A model generated the notes under the pieces. The model saw only the letters and a list, made by a program, of their open reading frames with translations. It did no database searches and was not told the DNA's origin. Positions 8,004 through 15,928 of a DNA stretch of 36,987 nt are shown here, in pieces (position 1 is the stretch's first letter; each line of letters starts with the position of its first letter). The translations under genes were made by a program, and so were the position numbers. Origin of the DNA: JASGCP01 sp965263285 (GTDB lineage Bacteria; Bacteroidota; Bacteroidia; Chitinophagales; Chitinophagaceae); assembly GCA_965263285.1 (NCBI GenBank), contig CBDHHD010000009.1:1-36987 (forward strand). The letters are read 5' to 3'.

Positions 8004-8879
8004 TTATACTGGTGTTATAGTTATTCTAAAATTAGTCTGCTGTGCTATTTCATTATAAGCAAAATATCCTGACGAATTATCACTTTGCAAAAAATCTCCT
8101 GTGCCTTTTACTTGATTATTTATTATTAAGTCAAATTGAGTAGTACTTGAATATAAAGCTACATATAAATTATTAATTACAAAATCATTTACCCAATCAT
8201 TTGCTTGTAATTGTCTCATGAAATCGGTTAAAATAAAATTACCATTGAAACTTATATTACTAACATAATTATCAAAAAACGAATTAAATAAAGCTTGTAT
8301 TTGAAAATTAGAATTAGGGTAATTCTTATTATAATTTATCGTTATCCCCCCATATATAGCATCTGGTGGATTAGAATTAACTATGTAAGTAATACCTGGT
8401 ACGCCGATTACATTTAAAAAATAAATTAAAGAATTTTTTTGATCAGTAGATAAAGTAGTCCTATTAGAACCTATTGCCTTTACTATTAGTGTGCCTGGTA
8501 TTGTAAAGCTATTATTTAAAGAAACCTGACTAACTATATTAAGAGTCTTATCTGTAACATCATAGTATGGCTGTAAGTAATTGCTTTGCGTAGCATCTGT
8601 TTGTAATTTTATTATTTGCGTTTTAGTACTACTATATTGAAACAAATTTAAAATTTTATCCTGCAAATATAAAAAAGTATTAGGTGGAATTGTGGATGCG
8701 ACTTTGTTTACATCTCTTTGTAATAACTCAAATATTTGTTCAAGTAATGATGTTGCGACTGCAAATATATATGTAAACATATACCACACACTAAATTTGC
8801 TCGTATTAGTAAGCTGTGGTATATTTTTTTGTACCTGTTTAGTTATGTCGTTTTGTATCTGTTGTATTGTCCTTGCCAT
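8004..8879 (-). CDS. baseplate J-like protein
   Basis: A 291-aa protein whose N-terminus, 'MARTIQQIQNDITKQVQKNI' followed by 'TSKFSVWYMFTYIFAVATSLLEQ', 'IPPNTFLYLQDKILNLFQY' and 'PYYDVTDKT', matches a family widespread in Bacteroidota phages that belongs to the gpJ/T4 gp6 baseplate wedge group. Some database entries of this family carry a misleading 'nucleotidyltransferase' label; I see no nucleotidyltransferase motif. The hydrophobic stretch at about 30-50 is part of the conserved helical N-domain rather than a membrane anchor. Its placement before the capsid genes, far from the hub/spike genes at 33-36 kb, is unusual compared with P2 or Mu. Confidence 0.75.
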   Translation of the reverse strand: MARTIQQIQNDITKQVQKNIPQLTNTSKFSVWYMFTYIFAVATSLLEQIFELLQRDVNKVASTIPPNTFLYLQDKILNLFQYSSTKTQIIKLQTDATQSNYLQPYYDVTDKTLNIVSQVSLNNSFTIPGTLIVKAIGSNRTTLSTDQKNSLIYFLNVIGVPGITYIVNSNPPDAIYGGITINYNKNYPNSNFQIQALFNSFFDNYVSNISFNGNFILTDFMRQLQANDWVNDFVINNLYVALYSSTTQFDLIINNQVKGTGDFLQSDNSSGYFAYNEIAQQTNFRITITPV

Positions 8880-8885
8880 AATATT

Positions 8886-9371
8886 TTATATTTTTGTTGT
8901 CTGTTCATCTCTCGCATAGAAAGGAATAAGCCTATTATATCTGTTAAAGGTGTTTTCTATGTATTCGCACTGCATAGTAAATATATAATGCGTTAAATTA
9001 TCATGATCATAATCTTGCTGTTCGCTTATAAGCTGTAAAGGACTGCAACCGCTAACAACAAAGCTAATTAAATTTAATATTAAATTATCCCTTAGAGTAT
9101 AAACAGACAAATTTTTTTCAAAATCATTATTCCCTGCATCGTAAAAATCAAATAGTAAATGAAAATTAATATTTAATTGCGATGATGTACTTTGTTGTAT
9201 TAATTGCTTATGCTCTATCGTGTTTTCAATCTCTAAAAAACACGCTGGTAAAGGGAATTGATACTCTTTACCTTCTTTTATTTGTAAAAATTGATTGTTC
9301 CATATGTTATAATATGGTAGTGCCGAAATAGTCCTTAATTTAGCTAATAACTCATTGAAAACCTCTTGCAT
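8886..9371 (-). CDS. tail terminator-like / head-tail joining protein
   Basis: A 161-aa protein. Its start 'MQEVFNELLAKLRTISALPY', the 'LPACFLEIENTIEH' strand and the following 'NINFHLLFDFYDAGNN' resemble small Bacteroidota tail terminator proteins (Mu gp37/lambda gpU-like position). The start codon shares one base with the stop of the upstream tail-completion gene, so the two are translationally coupled. The call depends on gene order and overall pattern, with no catalytic motif to confirm it. Confidence 0.55.
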   Translation of the reverse strand: MQEVFNELLAKLRTISALPYYNIWNNQFLQIKEGKEYQFPLPACFLEIENTIEHKQLIQQSTSSQLNINFHLLFDFYDAGNNDFEKNLSVYTLRDNLILNLISFVVSGCSPLQLISEQQDYDHDNLTHYIFTMQCEYIENTFNRYNRLIPFYARDEQTTKI

Positions 9372-9814
9372 TACTTTTTGTTTGTTATAACAAAATTAAT
9401 ATTTCTTTTTATAACTTGTTTTAATTGTTTTTTTAGCTCATTGCTTTCTCCCATGAATTTCCTTTTAGGTATGTTTTTAGTGCCTTCATTATGATAACGA
9501 GCATAACTCACTAAACCACCTGCCGAACTATCTGGTAACTCTACTGTAACATTTTTTTCATTTATCTTAACTAACATACCTGCGACACTTCTACGCAAAG
9601 CACCGCTTAGCACTAATATAGCACTCTTCCGTTTTGTCTTTGGTTTTATGTATTTGTACGCATTTGTTCCTGCTATCCTTCGCTGTACCTCTTGCCAGTG
9701 AGTAAAACTATTGTTAGTCCACCCCTGCATCCTAAAAGAATTAATAAAAAAGCTACGAGCCGTTGCCCCTAACTCCTTTAAAATTTTATTTGTGTCTATT
9801 TTATTTCTTAGCAC
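9371..9814 (-). CDS. tail completion / virion morphogenesis protein (P2 gpS, Mu gpG-like)
   Basis: A 147-aa protein that likely helps join tail to head. Visible family features are 'SFRMQGWTNNSFTHWQ-VQRR', 'AILVLSGALRRSV', 'YARYHNEGT' and 'IPKRKFMGESNELKKQL'. These fit the phage virion morphogenesis family (P2 gpS/Mu gpG). It has a basic C-terminus. A plus-strand gene (9872..10261) separates it from the gpF-like gene upstream, so late transcription must pass through that gene in antisense. Confidence 0.8.
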   Translation of the reverse strand: MLRNKIDTNKILKELGATARSFFINSFRMQGWTNNSFTHWQEVQRRIAGTNAYKYIKPKTKRKSAILVLSGALRRSVAGMLVKINEKNVTVELPDSSAGGLVSYARYHNEGTKNIPKRKFMGESNELKKQLKQVIKRNINFVITNKK

Positions 9815-9838
9815 ATAATATTTTTGATTGTTTTGTTA

Positions 9839-9846
9839 TACCTTTG
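9839..9846 (+). promoter_or_regulatory. promoter -7 box for 9872..10261
   Basis: TACCTTTG at 9839-9846 fits the Bacteroidota -7 element TAnnTTTG and lies 25 nt before the ATG of the plus-strand gene. A TTTG at 9823-9826 is too close to be a standard -33 box. The heptamer GTTATAC (9835-9841), also found in the inverted repeat at 15.4 kb, overlaps the box, hinting at shared control. Confidence 0.5.
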
Positions 9847-9871
9847 CAAATATAACAAATAATTTAAACAT

Positions 9872-10261
9872 ATGCAAAAAATTTTAACCGCTTCGCAATT
9901 GTCATTAATGCGTAATGAATTAATGCAAATCATCAATTTAAACATTGATTTGAAAAAAAAATATATCTTTATAATTAAAGCCAAAGAAATAGGTAAATTA
10001 TTACACGAACAAGACAAAGAAATGCAAGATTTTGTAGATGAAAAATTTAATGGTGTTGTTCCTCAACCTAAAGTAAGATACATGGGTAAGGAAATAGATA
10101 ACCAACAATTTATTGAAATGCAAAATAAGAGCAAAGAGCTATCTACTACAGAAATAGACTGCTCAACACTTGAAAGCCTACCACTAAGTATATTTTCGGA
10201 TGTTGTAGGACAAATAGTGCCTTATAATTGCTTTGAATATATTACACATATTGACTGCTAA
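9872..10261 (+). CDS. lone plus-strand gene within the late operon (moron-like)
   Basis: A 129-aa, Lys/Glu/Ile-rich soluble protein with a helical N-terminal half ('QLSLMRNELMQIINLNIDLK'), a central 'QPKVRYMGKEID' and a hydrophobic C-terminal end. It is weakly like small phage proteins of the DUF1617 kind (helical start, 'I-x-P' and a short hydrophobic C-terminal patch), but I would not assign it. It is transcribed against all neighbours, has its own -7 box 25 nt upstream, and ends overlapping by 4 nt the convergent end of the gpF-like gene. That layout is typical of an independently expressed inserted gene. Confidence 0.75.
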   Translation: MQKILTASQLSLMRNELMQIINLNIDLKKKYIFIIKAKEIGKLLHEQDKEMQDFVDEKFNGVVPQPKVRYMGKEIDNQQFIEMQNKSKELSTTEIDCSTLESLPLSIFSDVVGQIVPYNCFEYITHIDC

Positions 10262-10983
10262 TTGTCTTCAAATGTTTTTTTAGGGACACCCGCAAAATAA
10301 GGATGGTTATTCGGAAATATAACCTGCTCCTTGCCTACATTTATGTTAAATTCTTTAGGTATAGAGTCCGCACTAATTTCTATCTCTTCCCTGTCTGTCG
10401 TAGGACTATACTGGCTGTCGCTTACTTGCTCAACAATACAACGACAATTAAAATGGTTAGTGGGCATTATAGAGTTCCAAATCTCATCATCAACAGAAGC
10501 CACAAAGCCATCATAAACATCGCAATCATCATCCACTAAATCATCGCCTACAGTCCTGTAAACAAGTAATGGCAAATCTTCCTTATCATCCTGTATTTGT
10601 TGCCACTGGTTATTTATCTGCGCATTAGCTACTGCCGTGTTTCCCTCTGTTTCGCTATATGTTTCATTATATAGACTATTTGTGTCATCAACATAATTAA
10701 CGAAGTCTTTAAACTTAATTAAATTACCTTCATCATCTTTTATATTGCTTTGCATTTGCTTAACCACTTGATAAGTCTTAGCAACAGAAAACCTTTTTAC
10801 ATTGTCTTTTAATTTTTCTTTTAGTACCGTATGCTTTTCGCTTACATGCGTGTCTATTATCTTATTTAAATTATTTTGGTTTTCTTTAATCATAGATTTA
10901 GGTAGGTTGCGAGTGCTAACCTGTCCACTATATATTTGTTTGGCTAACCTCTTGACTTTATTGCTTATTTGTTTCGTTGCCAT
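10258..10983 (-). CDS. Mu gpF / SPP1 gp7-like minor head protein
   Basis: A 241-aa protein. The C-terminal half holds the family signature: 'LVYRTVGDDLVDDDCDVYDG', then 'DEIWNSIMPTNHFNCRCIVE', the conserved D-x-x-C-x-x-x-D-G ... P-x-N/H-x-N-C-R-C pattern. The N-terminal half is helical and basic. These proteins sit in the head next to the portal and are thought to aid packaging or be ejected. The gene follows the portal gene with a 26-nt overlap. It is shorter than the fused forms found in many Mu-like phages. Confidence 0.85.
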   Translation of the reverse strand: MATKQISNKVKRLAKQIYSGQVSTRNLPKSMIKENQNNLNKIIDTHVSEKHTVLKEKLKDNVKRFSVAKTYQVVKQMQSNIKDDEGNLIKFKDFVNYVDDTNSLYNETYSETEGNTAVANAQINNQWQQIQDDKEDLPLLVYRTVGDDLVDDDCDVYDGFVASVDDEIWNSIMPTNHFNCRCIVEQVSDSQYSPTTDREEIEISADSIPKEFNINVGKEQVIFPNNHPYFAGVPKKTFEDN

Positions 10984-12427
10984 TGTTATTGTTGTTGTTG
11001 TTGTCGTTATTATTACCGCTTATCATAGGTTGCATTTGCATATTATCAACTACGTTATCTATACCGAGTTGCTCTTCAACATATTCGCTTGGTATATGCA
11101 AACCTGCGTTGTGCATCGTTTGGCAAAATTGCGCAAACTGTAACTTATAAGCAACATCTTTATTTTTTTGCTCTTCTAATTCATCATTATTTGAATACTT
11201 AAATACGCAGTTGTTAGGTATATTAAAACCTAACACACGCATACGTGGGATAAGCATATTATTTACTATATTTTCAATAAATAAACCATCCTCACTTTCT
11301 ATATTATTTAGTGCAATTTGTGCTGGAGACAAAGCATTATTATTTCCTAATTTACCCGGCACACTGTCTAAAACATCCGCATGTCCTAAAATTATTTTAC
11401 TTATTTTCTTATGTGTTCGTTCCTCAAAGTCTGCGTAAATATTTACATTGTTTGCGTTACTCTGTATAAATTCTATCTCATCTTCTAAGCCTATTATAGC
11501 AGAAGCAGAAGCTCCCATGTTCTTAATAGCATTGAATAGTATTTGCCTGTCTGCACCTTCTTTATTGCTCTTAGCATAACGGAATGGTTGTCCGTAAATC
11601 TCTATATATTGCGAGTTATACGCATCCATGCGTCTTAGCCAAATACCATAAGGAGCAAGTGTATTTAAAAGTCCATAACCACACTGTCCATATCCTAACT
11701 CGTTAGGTGTCGTTACCCATATGTGCCACTTAGCTATCTCGTCTTGACTAAGCATGTTAATGCTTTTAGTGTTGTCGTTATAATATTTTTTTGCTTTTTC
11801 AGAAATATTGCCATTTGGTTGCAAAGACAAATCATGATCCTTGTCTAAAAACTTAATACCATCAATCATATAAATAAAAGTAGAAACAATCTCCCTGTCT
11901 GGTGAGATGTTCCAACGCCTAATAGTGTTAAGTTTATAAAAACTATTATCAACAATATCTCCAAGAGATATCAAACTGTAACCATAAAATTTGGCATCTA
12001 TACAATAGCTTACAAACTCTAAAAACCAATTCTTTTCAAACATTTTTTTTATGTCTGTAAACTTGTTCGCATCTACTTTATTGTTATCGTTTATATCAAC
12101 GAAATTAAACTCACGTAGCTTAGTTATATTACGCCTTCGTTCCATACACGCATATATATGAGCATTCAATATTAAGTCCATATATATATTTTGTAGCTTA
12201 ACACGATGAGGATAAAAAGGATTTTCTGCCTCACTCAAAGCATCTCTCCATGTCTGTATGTCTGCCTTTAATCTTTCAAATTTAAGTGGTGTAATTATTC
12301 CTCCAAGTCCTTGCTCTTGCGGTAAACCGTAATTAGATGTATACCAAAGACTTATGTTTGAACTGCCTTGTATGTTATAATCTACCCCATTGCTGAATAC
12401 TCCTAAAAATGAATTAAAAAAAGACAT
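10958..12427 (-). CDS. portal protein (DUF935, Mu gp29-like)
   Basis: The dodecameric DNA entry channel at the capsid vertex (489 aa). Features include 'MDLILNAHIYACMERRRNIT' followed by 'LREFNFVD', 'GYGQCGYGLLNTLAPYGIWL', 'EIYGQPFRYAKS', and 'SAIIGLEDEIEFIQSN', which together fit the DUF935 portal family. The C-terminus is an Asn-rich tail coded by a GTT/ATT trinucleotide run near 10985-11015, probably disordered and prone to length change. It overlaps the membrane-protein gene at its start (14 nt) and the gpF-like gene at its end (26 nt). Confidence 0.88.
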   Translation of the reverse strand: MSFFNSFLGVFSNGVDYNIQGSSNISLWYTSNYGLPQEQGLGGIITPLKFERLKADIQTWRDALSEAENPFYPHRVKLQNIYMDLILNAHIYACMERRRNITKLREFNFVDINDNNKVDANKFTDIKKMFEKNWFLEFVSYCIDAKFYGYSLISLGDIVDNSFYKLNTIRRWNISPDREIVSTFIYMIDGIKFLDKDHDLSLQPNGNISEKAKKYYNDNTKSINMLSQDEIAKWHIWVTTPNELGYGQCGYGLLNTLAPYGIWLRRMDAYNSQYIEIYGQPFRYAKSNKEGADRQILFNAIKNMGASASAIIGLEDEIEFIQSNANNVNIYADFEERTHKKISKIILGHADVLDSVPGKLGNNNALSPAQIALNNIESEDGLFIENIVNNMLIPRMRVLGFNIPNNCVFKYSNNDELEEQKNKDVAYKLQFAQFCQTMHNAGLHIPSEYVEEQLGIDNVVDNMQMQPMISGNNNDNNNNNNNGNETNKQ

Positions 12428-12671
12428 GATAAATTATTAATGTGATTAAAAAATACAGAGCAACAAACCATATCTTAACAAAAAACATAATTAAAGAGTA
12501 CAAAATAGGTCTCCAAACGCTTAAAAACTTGTTAAAGTCTTTCGGAACATTCCATTTATTATATTTTATTTCCCTTACTTGTACAGGTAAATAAATCATA
12601 TATACAATGCTTATCAAAGCAAGAAAAAATAAAACAAATATTAAACAAAAATGTATTAATTCTATTACCAT
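12414..12671 (-). CDS. small two-TM membrane protein in the packaging cluster
   Basis: An 85-aa protein with two clear hydrophobic segments (about 5-27 and 54-84) separated by a basic polar loop 'QVREIKYNKWNVPKDFNKF'. No signal cleavage site is evident. It overlaps the gp36-like gene by 7 nt and the portal gene by 14 nt, so it is co-translated with head genes. Function is unknown. Possible roles include a second holin, a superinfection-exclusion protein or a membrane anchor for head assembly; the sequence does not decide. Confidence 0.7.
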   Translation of the reverse strand: MVIELIHFCLIFVLFFLALISIVYMIYLPVQVREIKYNKWNVPKDFNKFLSVWRPILYSLIMFFVKIWFVALYFLITLIIYHVFF

Positions 12672-13414
12672 ATATTTATCGTAGGTGTGTCTGAATTGTA
12701 TTTTATGAATTGACTATTTTTACTTTGTAGAGGTGGTATTGCAGGAGTTACGACACCACTCGCTATATTACTTAACCATGTCTTAGCATCGGTATATCTT
12801 ATAGTCCTCAATTCTGGTATAACTCTCGGTGAGACTCTACTATGTAAATGAAATAAAGAAATATCAACGATGCTATTTACGAGCTGTGCATCTCGTGGGT
12901 CTGATTGTAACCACGCAGAATTAGATAGAGGTGTTCCTGCGCTTATTAAATAAGGTACTCCTGTATCCCATTGATTATAATACTGATACTGGTAGCCTGG
13001 TATAGCATTAGCATAAGGTATATTCTCTGTGTATATATATTGAATTATTTCACTATCGGTTAAATATCCTGTAGGTAATAGAGCAGTATATATTGTATTG
13101 TTAAAAAATACCTTGTCTCCCTTATTATACGGAGCATTAACATCAAAATAAGGATAAGGATAGACTGCATAAAAAATATTATTGCTTCCGTCGTAAACTA
13201 TGTCCCTTGCGTTGTATGTTTTAGTCGCACTCCATAAATTAAGGTCTCGTATCTCCCTACTTAAGTCGTACGATTGTTTTAAATAACTAACCGCTTCTGC
13301 CTGTGCTATGTTTATACAATAATTAAGTATTGAATTATCCCCACCTGTTATCTGACTAAGGTTAGATAATTGAATTATCGGCGCGAAATCTGTATTTAAA
13401 CTTATATAGCTCAT
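12665..13414 (-). CDS. gp36-like (DUF1320) head-tail adaptor with inserted segment
   Basis: A 249-aa protein. Residues about 30-58 ('NIAQAEAVSYLKQSYDLSRE') and the C-terminal half ('DAQLVNSIVDISLFHLHSR', 'ISPRVIPELRTIRY'-type sequence, 'DAKTWLSNIASGVVTP') match the DUF1320/Mu gp36 adaptor family, which is usually about 140 aa. The extra roughly 100 residues lie between these two parts and carry two short 'W/N-x-x-x-x-YN-x-x-D-x-V' units, as in carbohydrate-binding-like repeats (about 60-110). It lies between large terminase and portal, whereas in Mu it follows gpG. Confidence 0.75.
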   Translation of the reverse strand: MSYISLNTDFAPIIQLSNLSQITGGDNSILNYCINIAQAEAVSYLKQSYDLSREIRDLNLWSATKTYNARDIVYDGSNNIFYAVYPYPYFDVNAPYNKGDKVFFNNTIYTALLPTGYLTDSEIIQYIYTENIPYANAIPGYQYQYYNQWDTGVPYLISAGTPLSNSAWLQSDPRDAQLVNSIVDISLFHLHSRVSPRVIPELRTIRYTDAKTWLSNIASGVVTPAIPPLQSKNSQFIKYNSDTPTINIW

Positions 13415-13430
13415 AAAACAAAATTACAAA

Positions 13431-14834
13431 TTAATAAGAATAACTATTAAAATTGTTTTCAAACAATATGCTTTTTTCTTCTAATCTTCCACCATTTAGG
13501 AAACGATTATAATATTTTTCAAACGCTTGACAAATAAAATAATCAAAAGCATCGGTAAGATGTCCGTATTTTTCAAAACTACTTCCATTCTCGGTTACTT
13601 TTACTTTTAGCTTATTGCCATCTGGTGCTGTCTTTGTATAACTAAAATCTGCTATCGTATCTTTGCAATTAGTAGCTATAAGTATTTGAATGTCAAATAG
13701 TTTAACTCTAAAAATCTCATTGATAAAATTACCACGCATTACAACATTAGGAGCCTTACTCAATACTTTGTATGTAGGTTGAAACATTGAAAGCTCTTTT
13801 TTTATTATTGTGTAATCATTACTACCCCTCTCTGTCCTCGTGTCTTCCTTCCTACCGCTAGGGTCTCCATAATAGAAAACACCTGACTTATGAGATTGAT
13901 AACGATTAATAAAAATATGGCATGCTAATTGTGTACTGTTGTTTGGTGGTACTGCCGTTATTTCATCTATTATATATATGTTTGTATTTATTATTTGACA
14001 AATAATAATAGAAATATATGGCAAAACGTTAAAGTCAAAACTTATGTGGAGTGGCAATTCATCGTTATACTTAACATTGTCGTTTACTTGCTTATCATAA
14101 TCAAAGAACCTGTAAAATTCGCTTCCATTTCTATCTCCATAAGCATTCCAATCTCCTTCTACAAATGTTTTATACTGATAAGGTGGCAAGTTTTTAAGAC
14201 TTTCTAAATAATCTTTGTTTGCACTAACAACTGGATTATCAAAAATCTTAGATGGAACGAAAGCAAAGTCTTTTCCAAGTGTTCCTGCACAATACCTGTC
14301 ATATATAACTCTTTTTACCCATCCTTGCGATGGATTAGTTGTAGCAAGTATTTTTATAGGACAAGATGGTGAATGTTGCCAACTACCTGCTCTCTCTATT
14401 ATCTTGTTAAATGTTTCCTCTTGTATTTCGTTAAGCTCATCTATACCTGCTCCGTTAATTTCTAAACCTCTGAATTTATTAAGCTCTTTGTCGCTTTGGT
14501 AACTCTCTGCTTTTAATAGTATAATAGAATTGTTTTTAAGTGTTATTTTACTTCCTATGAATGTTTTAACCATCTTGTTTATCCCGCATTCCATTACGCT
14601 GTGTATAGCAGGGAATAGATTATTATAAATGTTATCTTCTGTGCTTCGTATTATTATCCACCTGCTTTTAGGATGCTTCCACGCAAGAGTGAAGATTTCC
14701 ATTATTAACCACCATGTTTTACTCCCTCTGATTGCACCACCGAAAACAACTATTTTTTTTTCGTTAAGTATCCGATGCGCTTTTATCTGTATAGGGAACG
14801 GTTTCAATACAATCTTGTTCTGCGTTTGTTCCAT
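13431..14834 (-). CDS. terL: terminase large subunit
   Basis: The packaging motor ATPase/nuclease (467 aa). ATPase domain: Walker A 'GGAIRGSKT' at 32-40, Walker B 'GAGIDELNE' with D132/E133, and coupling motif 'ILATTNPSQGW' at 162-172. Nuclease domain: acidic residues in 'HISFDFNVLP' (D267), 'YYGDPSG' (D324) and 'HLTDAFDYF' near the C-terminus, as in RNase H-fold terminases. The ATG at 14834 overlaps the upstream gene by 71 nt. Start choice is supported by the usual 30-residue lead before Walker A. Confidence 0.93.
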   Translation of the reverse strand: MEQTQNKIVLKPFPIQIKAHRILNEKKIVVFGGAIRGSKTWWLIMEIFTLAWKHPKSRWIIIRSTEDNIYNNLFPAIHSVMECGINKMVKTFIGSKITLKNNSIILLKAESYQSDKELNKFRGLEINGAGIDELNEIQEETFNKIIERAGSWQHSPSCPIKILATTNPSQGWVKRVIYDRYCAGTLGKDFAFVPSKIFDNPVVSANKDYLESLKNLPPYQYKTFVEGDWNAYGDRNGSEFYRFFDYDKQVNDNVKYNDELPLHISFDFNVLPYISIIICQIINTNIYIIDEITAVPPNNSTQLACHIFINRYQSHKSGVFYYGDPSGRKEDTRTERGSNDYTIIKKELSMFQPTYKVLSKAPNVVMRGNFINEIFRVKLFDIQILIATNCKDTIADFSYTKTAPDGNKLKVKVTENGSSFEKYGHLTDAFDYFICQAFEKYYNRFLNGGRLEEKSILFENNFNSYSY

Positions 14835-15195
14835 CGGATTTAAAGTTTTCTGTTATTAATTTGTCGCCACTCCAATCAATTATAGTAATAGTATTGTTGT
14901 TGTTGTTGATAGTAACATTATTTTTACTTACGTTTTCAAATAATCTTGCGTTAATCTCACGCAAAGTAAAAAATTCTCCATTTTCAATATCTTTTAGCAA
15001 ACTTCTATATAACGAAAGCTTCCAAACGGGTATATCTTTGATATTTGAACATATTTTTTCTAATTGCTCTAAACTACCTACAACAAATAAATCATTTTTA
15101 ATAAAATTTCTAAACTCTTCGTAGTCATACGACTTTATTATTTTCTTTATCTCTTTTTTTTTTATCTTAGGTAGTATATTTTTCTTACTTTTCAT
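14764..15195 (-). CDS. putative terminase small subunit
   Basis: A 143-aa protein just upstream of the large terminase and overlapping it by 71 nt. The N-terminus is very basic ('KSKKNILPKIKKKEIKKIIK'), followed by helical sequence, an Asn run ('VTINNNNNTITIIDW') and a polar acidic tail. Position, size and basic N-terminus fit a DNA-binding small terminase that recognises the packaging site, but no specific helix-turn-helix match is certain. The start at 15195 overlaps the preceding gene by 11 nt. Confidence 0.55.
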   Translation of the reverse strand: MKSKKNILPKIKKKEIKKIIKSYDYEEFRNFIKNDLFVVGSLEQLEKICSNIKDIPVWKLSLYRSLLKDIENGEFFTLREINARLFENVSKNNVTINNNNNTITIIDWSGDKLITENFKSDGTNAEQDCIETVPYTDKSASDT

Positions 15196-15376
15196 ATCCG
15201 TTTACTTTATTTATGTATTCGTTTAGAGCTTGTCTAATTAATTCGGACATCTTAACTTTCCTGTTAGATATTCGCTTGTGTCTTTCTATGACTGAATTAA
15301 AAAAATTTCTGTACTTCTCGTTGTCGTCTCTGATGAGGATGAATTTTTGTGGCTTGATGTTTTCTTTATACGGCAT
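15185..15376 (-). CDS. ribbon-helix-helix-like small DNA-binding protein
   Basis: A 63-aa basic protein, first gene of the minus-strand block. The second half, 'NRKVKMSELIRQALNEYINK', reads like the helix pair of a ribbon-helix-helix/Arc-type domain, preceded by a possible strand 'PQKFILIRDD'. It lies beside a perfect inverted repeat in the divergent promoter region, and such proteins often repress their own promoter. It could also be part of the packaging recognition machinery, as it abuts the terminase genes. The DNA-binding call is by pattern only. Confidence 0.55.
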   Translation of the reverse strand: MPYKENIKPQKFILIRDDNEKYRNFFNSVIERHKRISNRKVKMSELIRQALNEYINKVNGYEK

Positions 15377-15404
15377 TTTACTATAATTTTAGATATAAAA
15401 CGAA

Positions 15405-15434
15405 GTTATACATTTTTTTTAAAATATGTATAAC
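15405..15434. promoter_or_regulatory. inverted repeat, candidate operator in divergent promoter region
   Basis: GTTATACAT (15405-15413) and ATGTATAAC (15426-15434) form a perfect 9+9 inverted repeat with a 12-nt spacer. A third half-site, TGTATAAC, lies at 15475-15482 just before the plus gene. On the minus strand a near-consensus -7 box (TAACTTCG, one mismatch) overlaps the left arm. This would let a regulator control both the late minus promoter and the plus promoter. Confidence 0.5.
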
Positions 15435-15465
15435 AAATTTTTAAAATCTATTACTGAATTTTTTG

Positions 15466-15473
15466 TAATTTTG
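15466..15473 (+). promoter_or_regulatory. possible -7 box for 15491..15928
   Basis: TAATTTTG fits TAnnTTTG. It is only 17 nt before the ATG, implying a very short leader, and no good -33 box is visible. It overlaps the right half-site region of the candidate operator. Confidence 0.35.
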
Positions 15474-15490
15474 TTGTATAACATAATCAA

Positions 15491-15928
15491 ATGAACGTCC
15501 AAAAGATTTTAGTAAAAAAATGTACACATTTATTAAAACAGATGAGCAAGTTTAATTACAACTCATTTACCGACAAGGAATTTTATATTAAGTTTAATAG
15601 TTTTTATAAAATTGAGAAGGATAATAGATATATAGGAAAGTGTTTAAGGTATGCTTTAAAAACGCTCGGTGAGAGCAATAATTACGATGTAAGAGTTAGT
15701 AGTTATTATATTAATAGTAAGAGAGGTATTAACATAATAATAATCAAGGACTTAGACAAGAAAAATAATAATATAATATTTCATAAGTATTTACAGGATA
15801 GCAAATTAATGCATTTAGGGGATGCGTTGAGGTTATACGATGATTATGTAAGTTATTGTTTTACACACAAATACGAAAATTATTTAATGAGTGCTAGCGA
15901 GTTTATTAATGCTATGAGTAAAAAATAA
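15491..15928 (+). CDS. hypothetical protein, divergent from the late block
   Basis: A 145-aa, Lys/Asn/Tyr-rich protein with pI likely basic. I do not recognise a family. The N-terminal half is helical, the centre has alternating strands ('YDVRVSSYYINSKRGINIII'), and the end is helical. It is transcribed away from the late genes out of the inverted-repeat region and is closed by a hairpin terminator 4 nt after its stop. A regulatory role would fit the position, but no DNA-binding motif is visible. Confidence 0.65.
   Translation: MNVQKILVKKCTHLLKQMSKFNYNSFTDKEFYIKFNSFYKIEKDNRYIGKCLRYALKTLGESNNYDVRVSSYYINSKRGINIIIIKDLDKKNNNIIFHKYLQDSKLMHLGDALRLYDDYVSYCFTHKYENYLMSASEFINAMSKK

Noticed and set aside
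8004..8879. Nucleotidyltransferase
   Set aside because: Related proteins sometimes carry this label, but no nucleotide-binding or metal motif is visible and the N-domain and context fit a baseplate protein.
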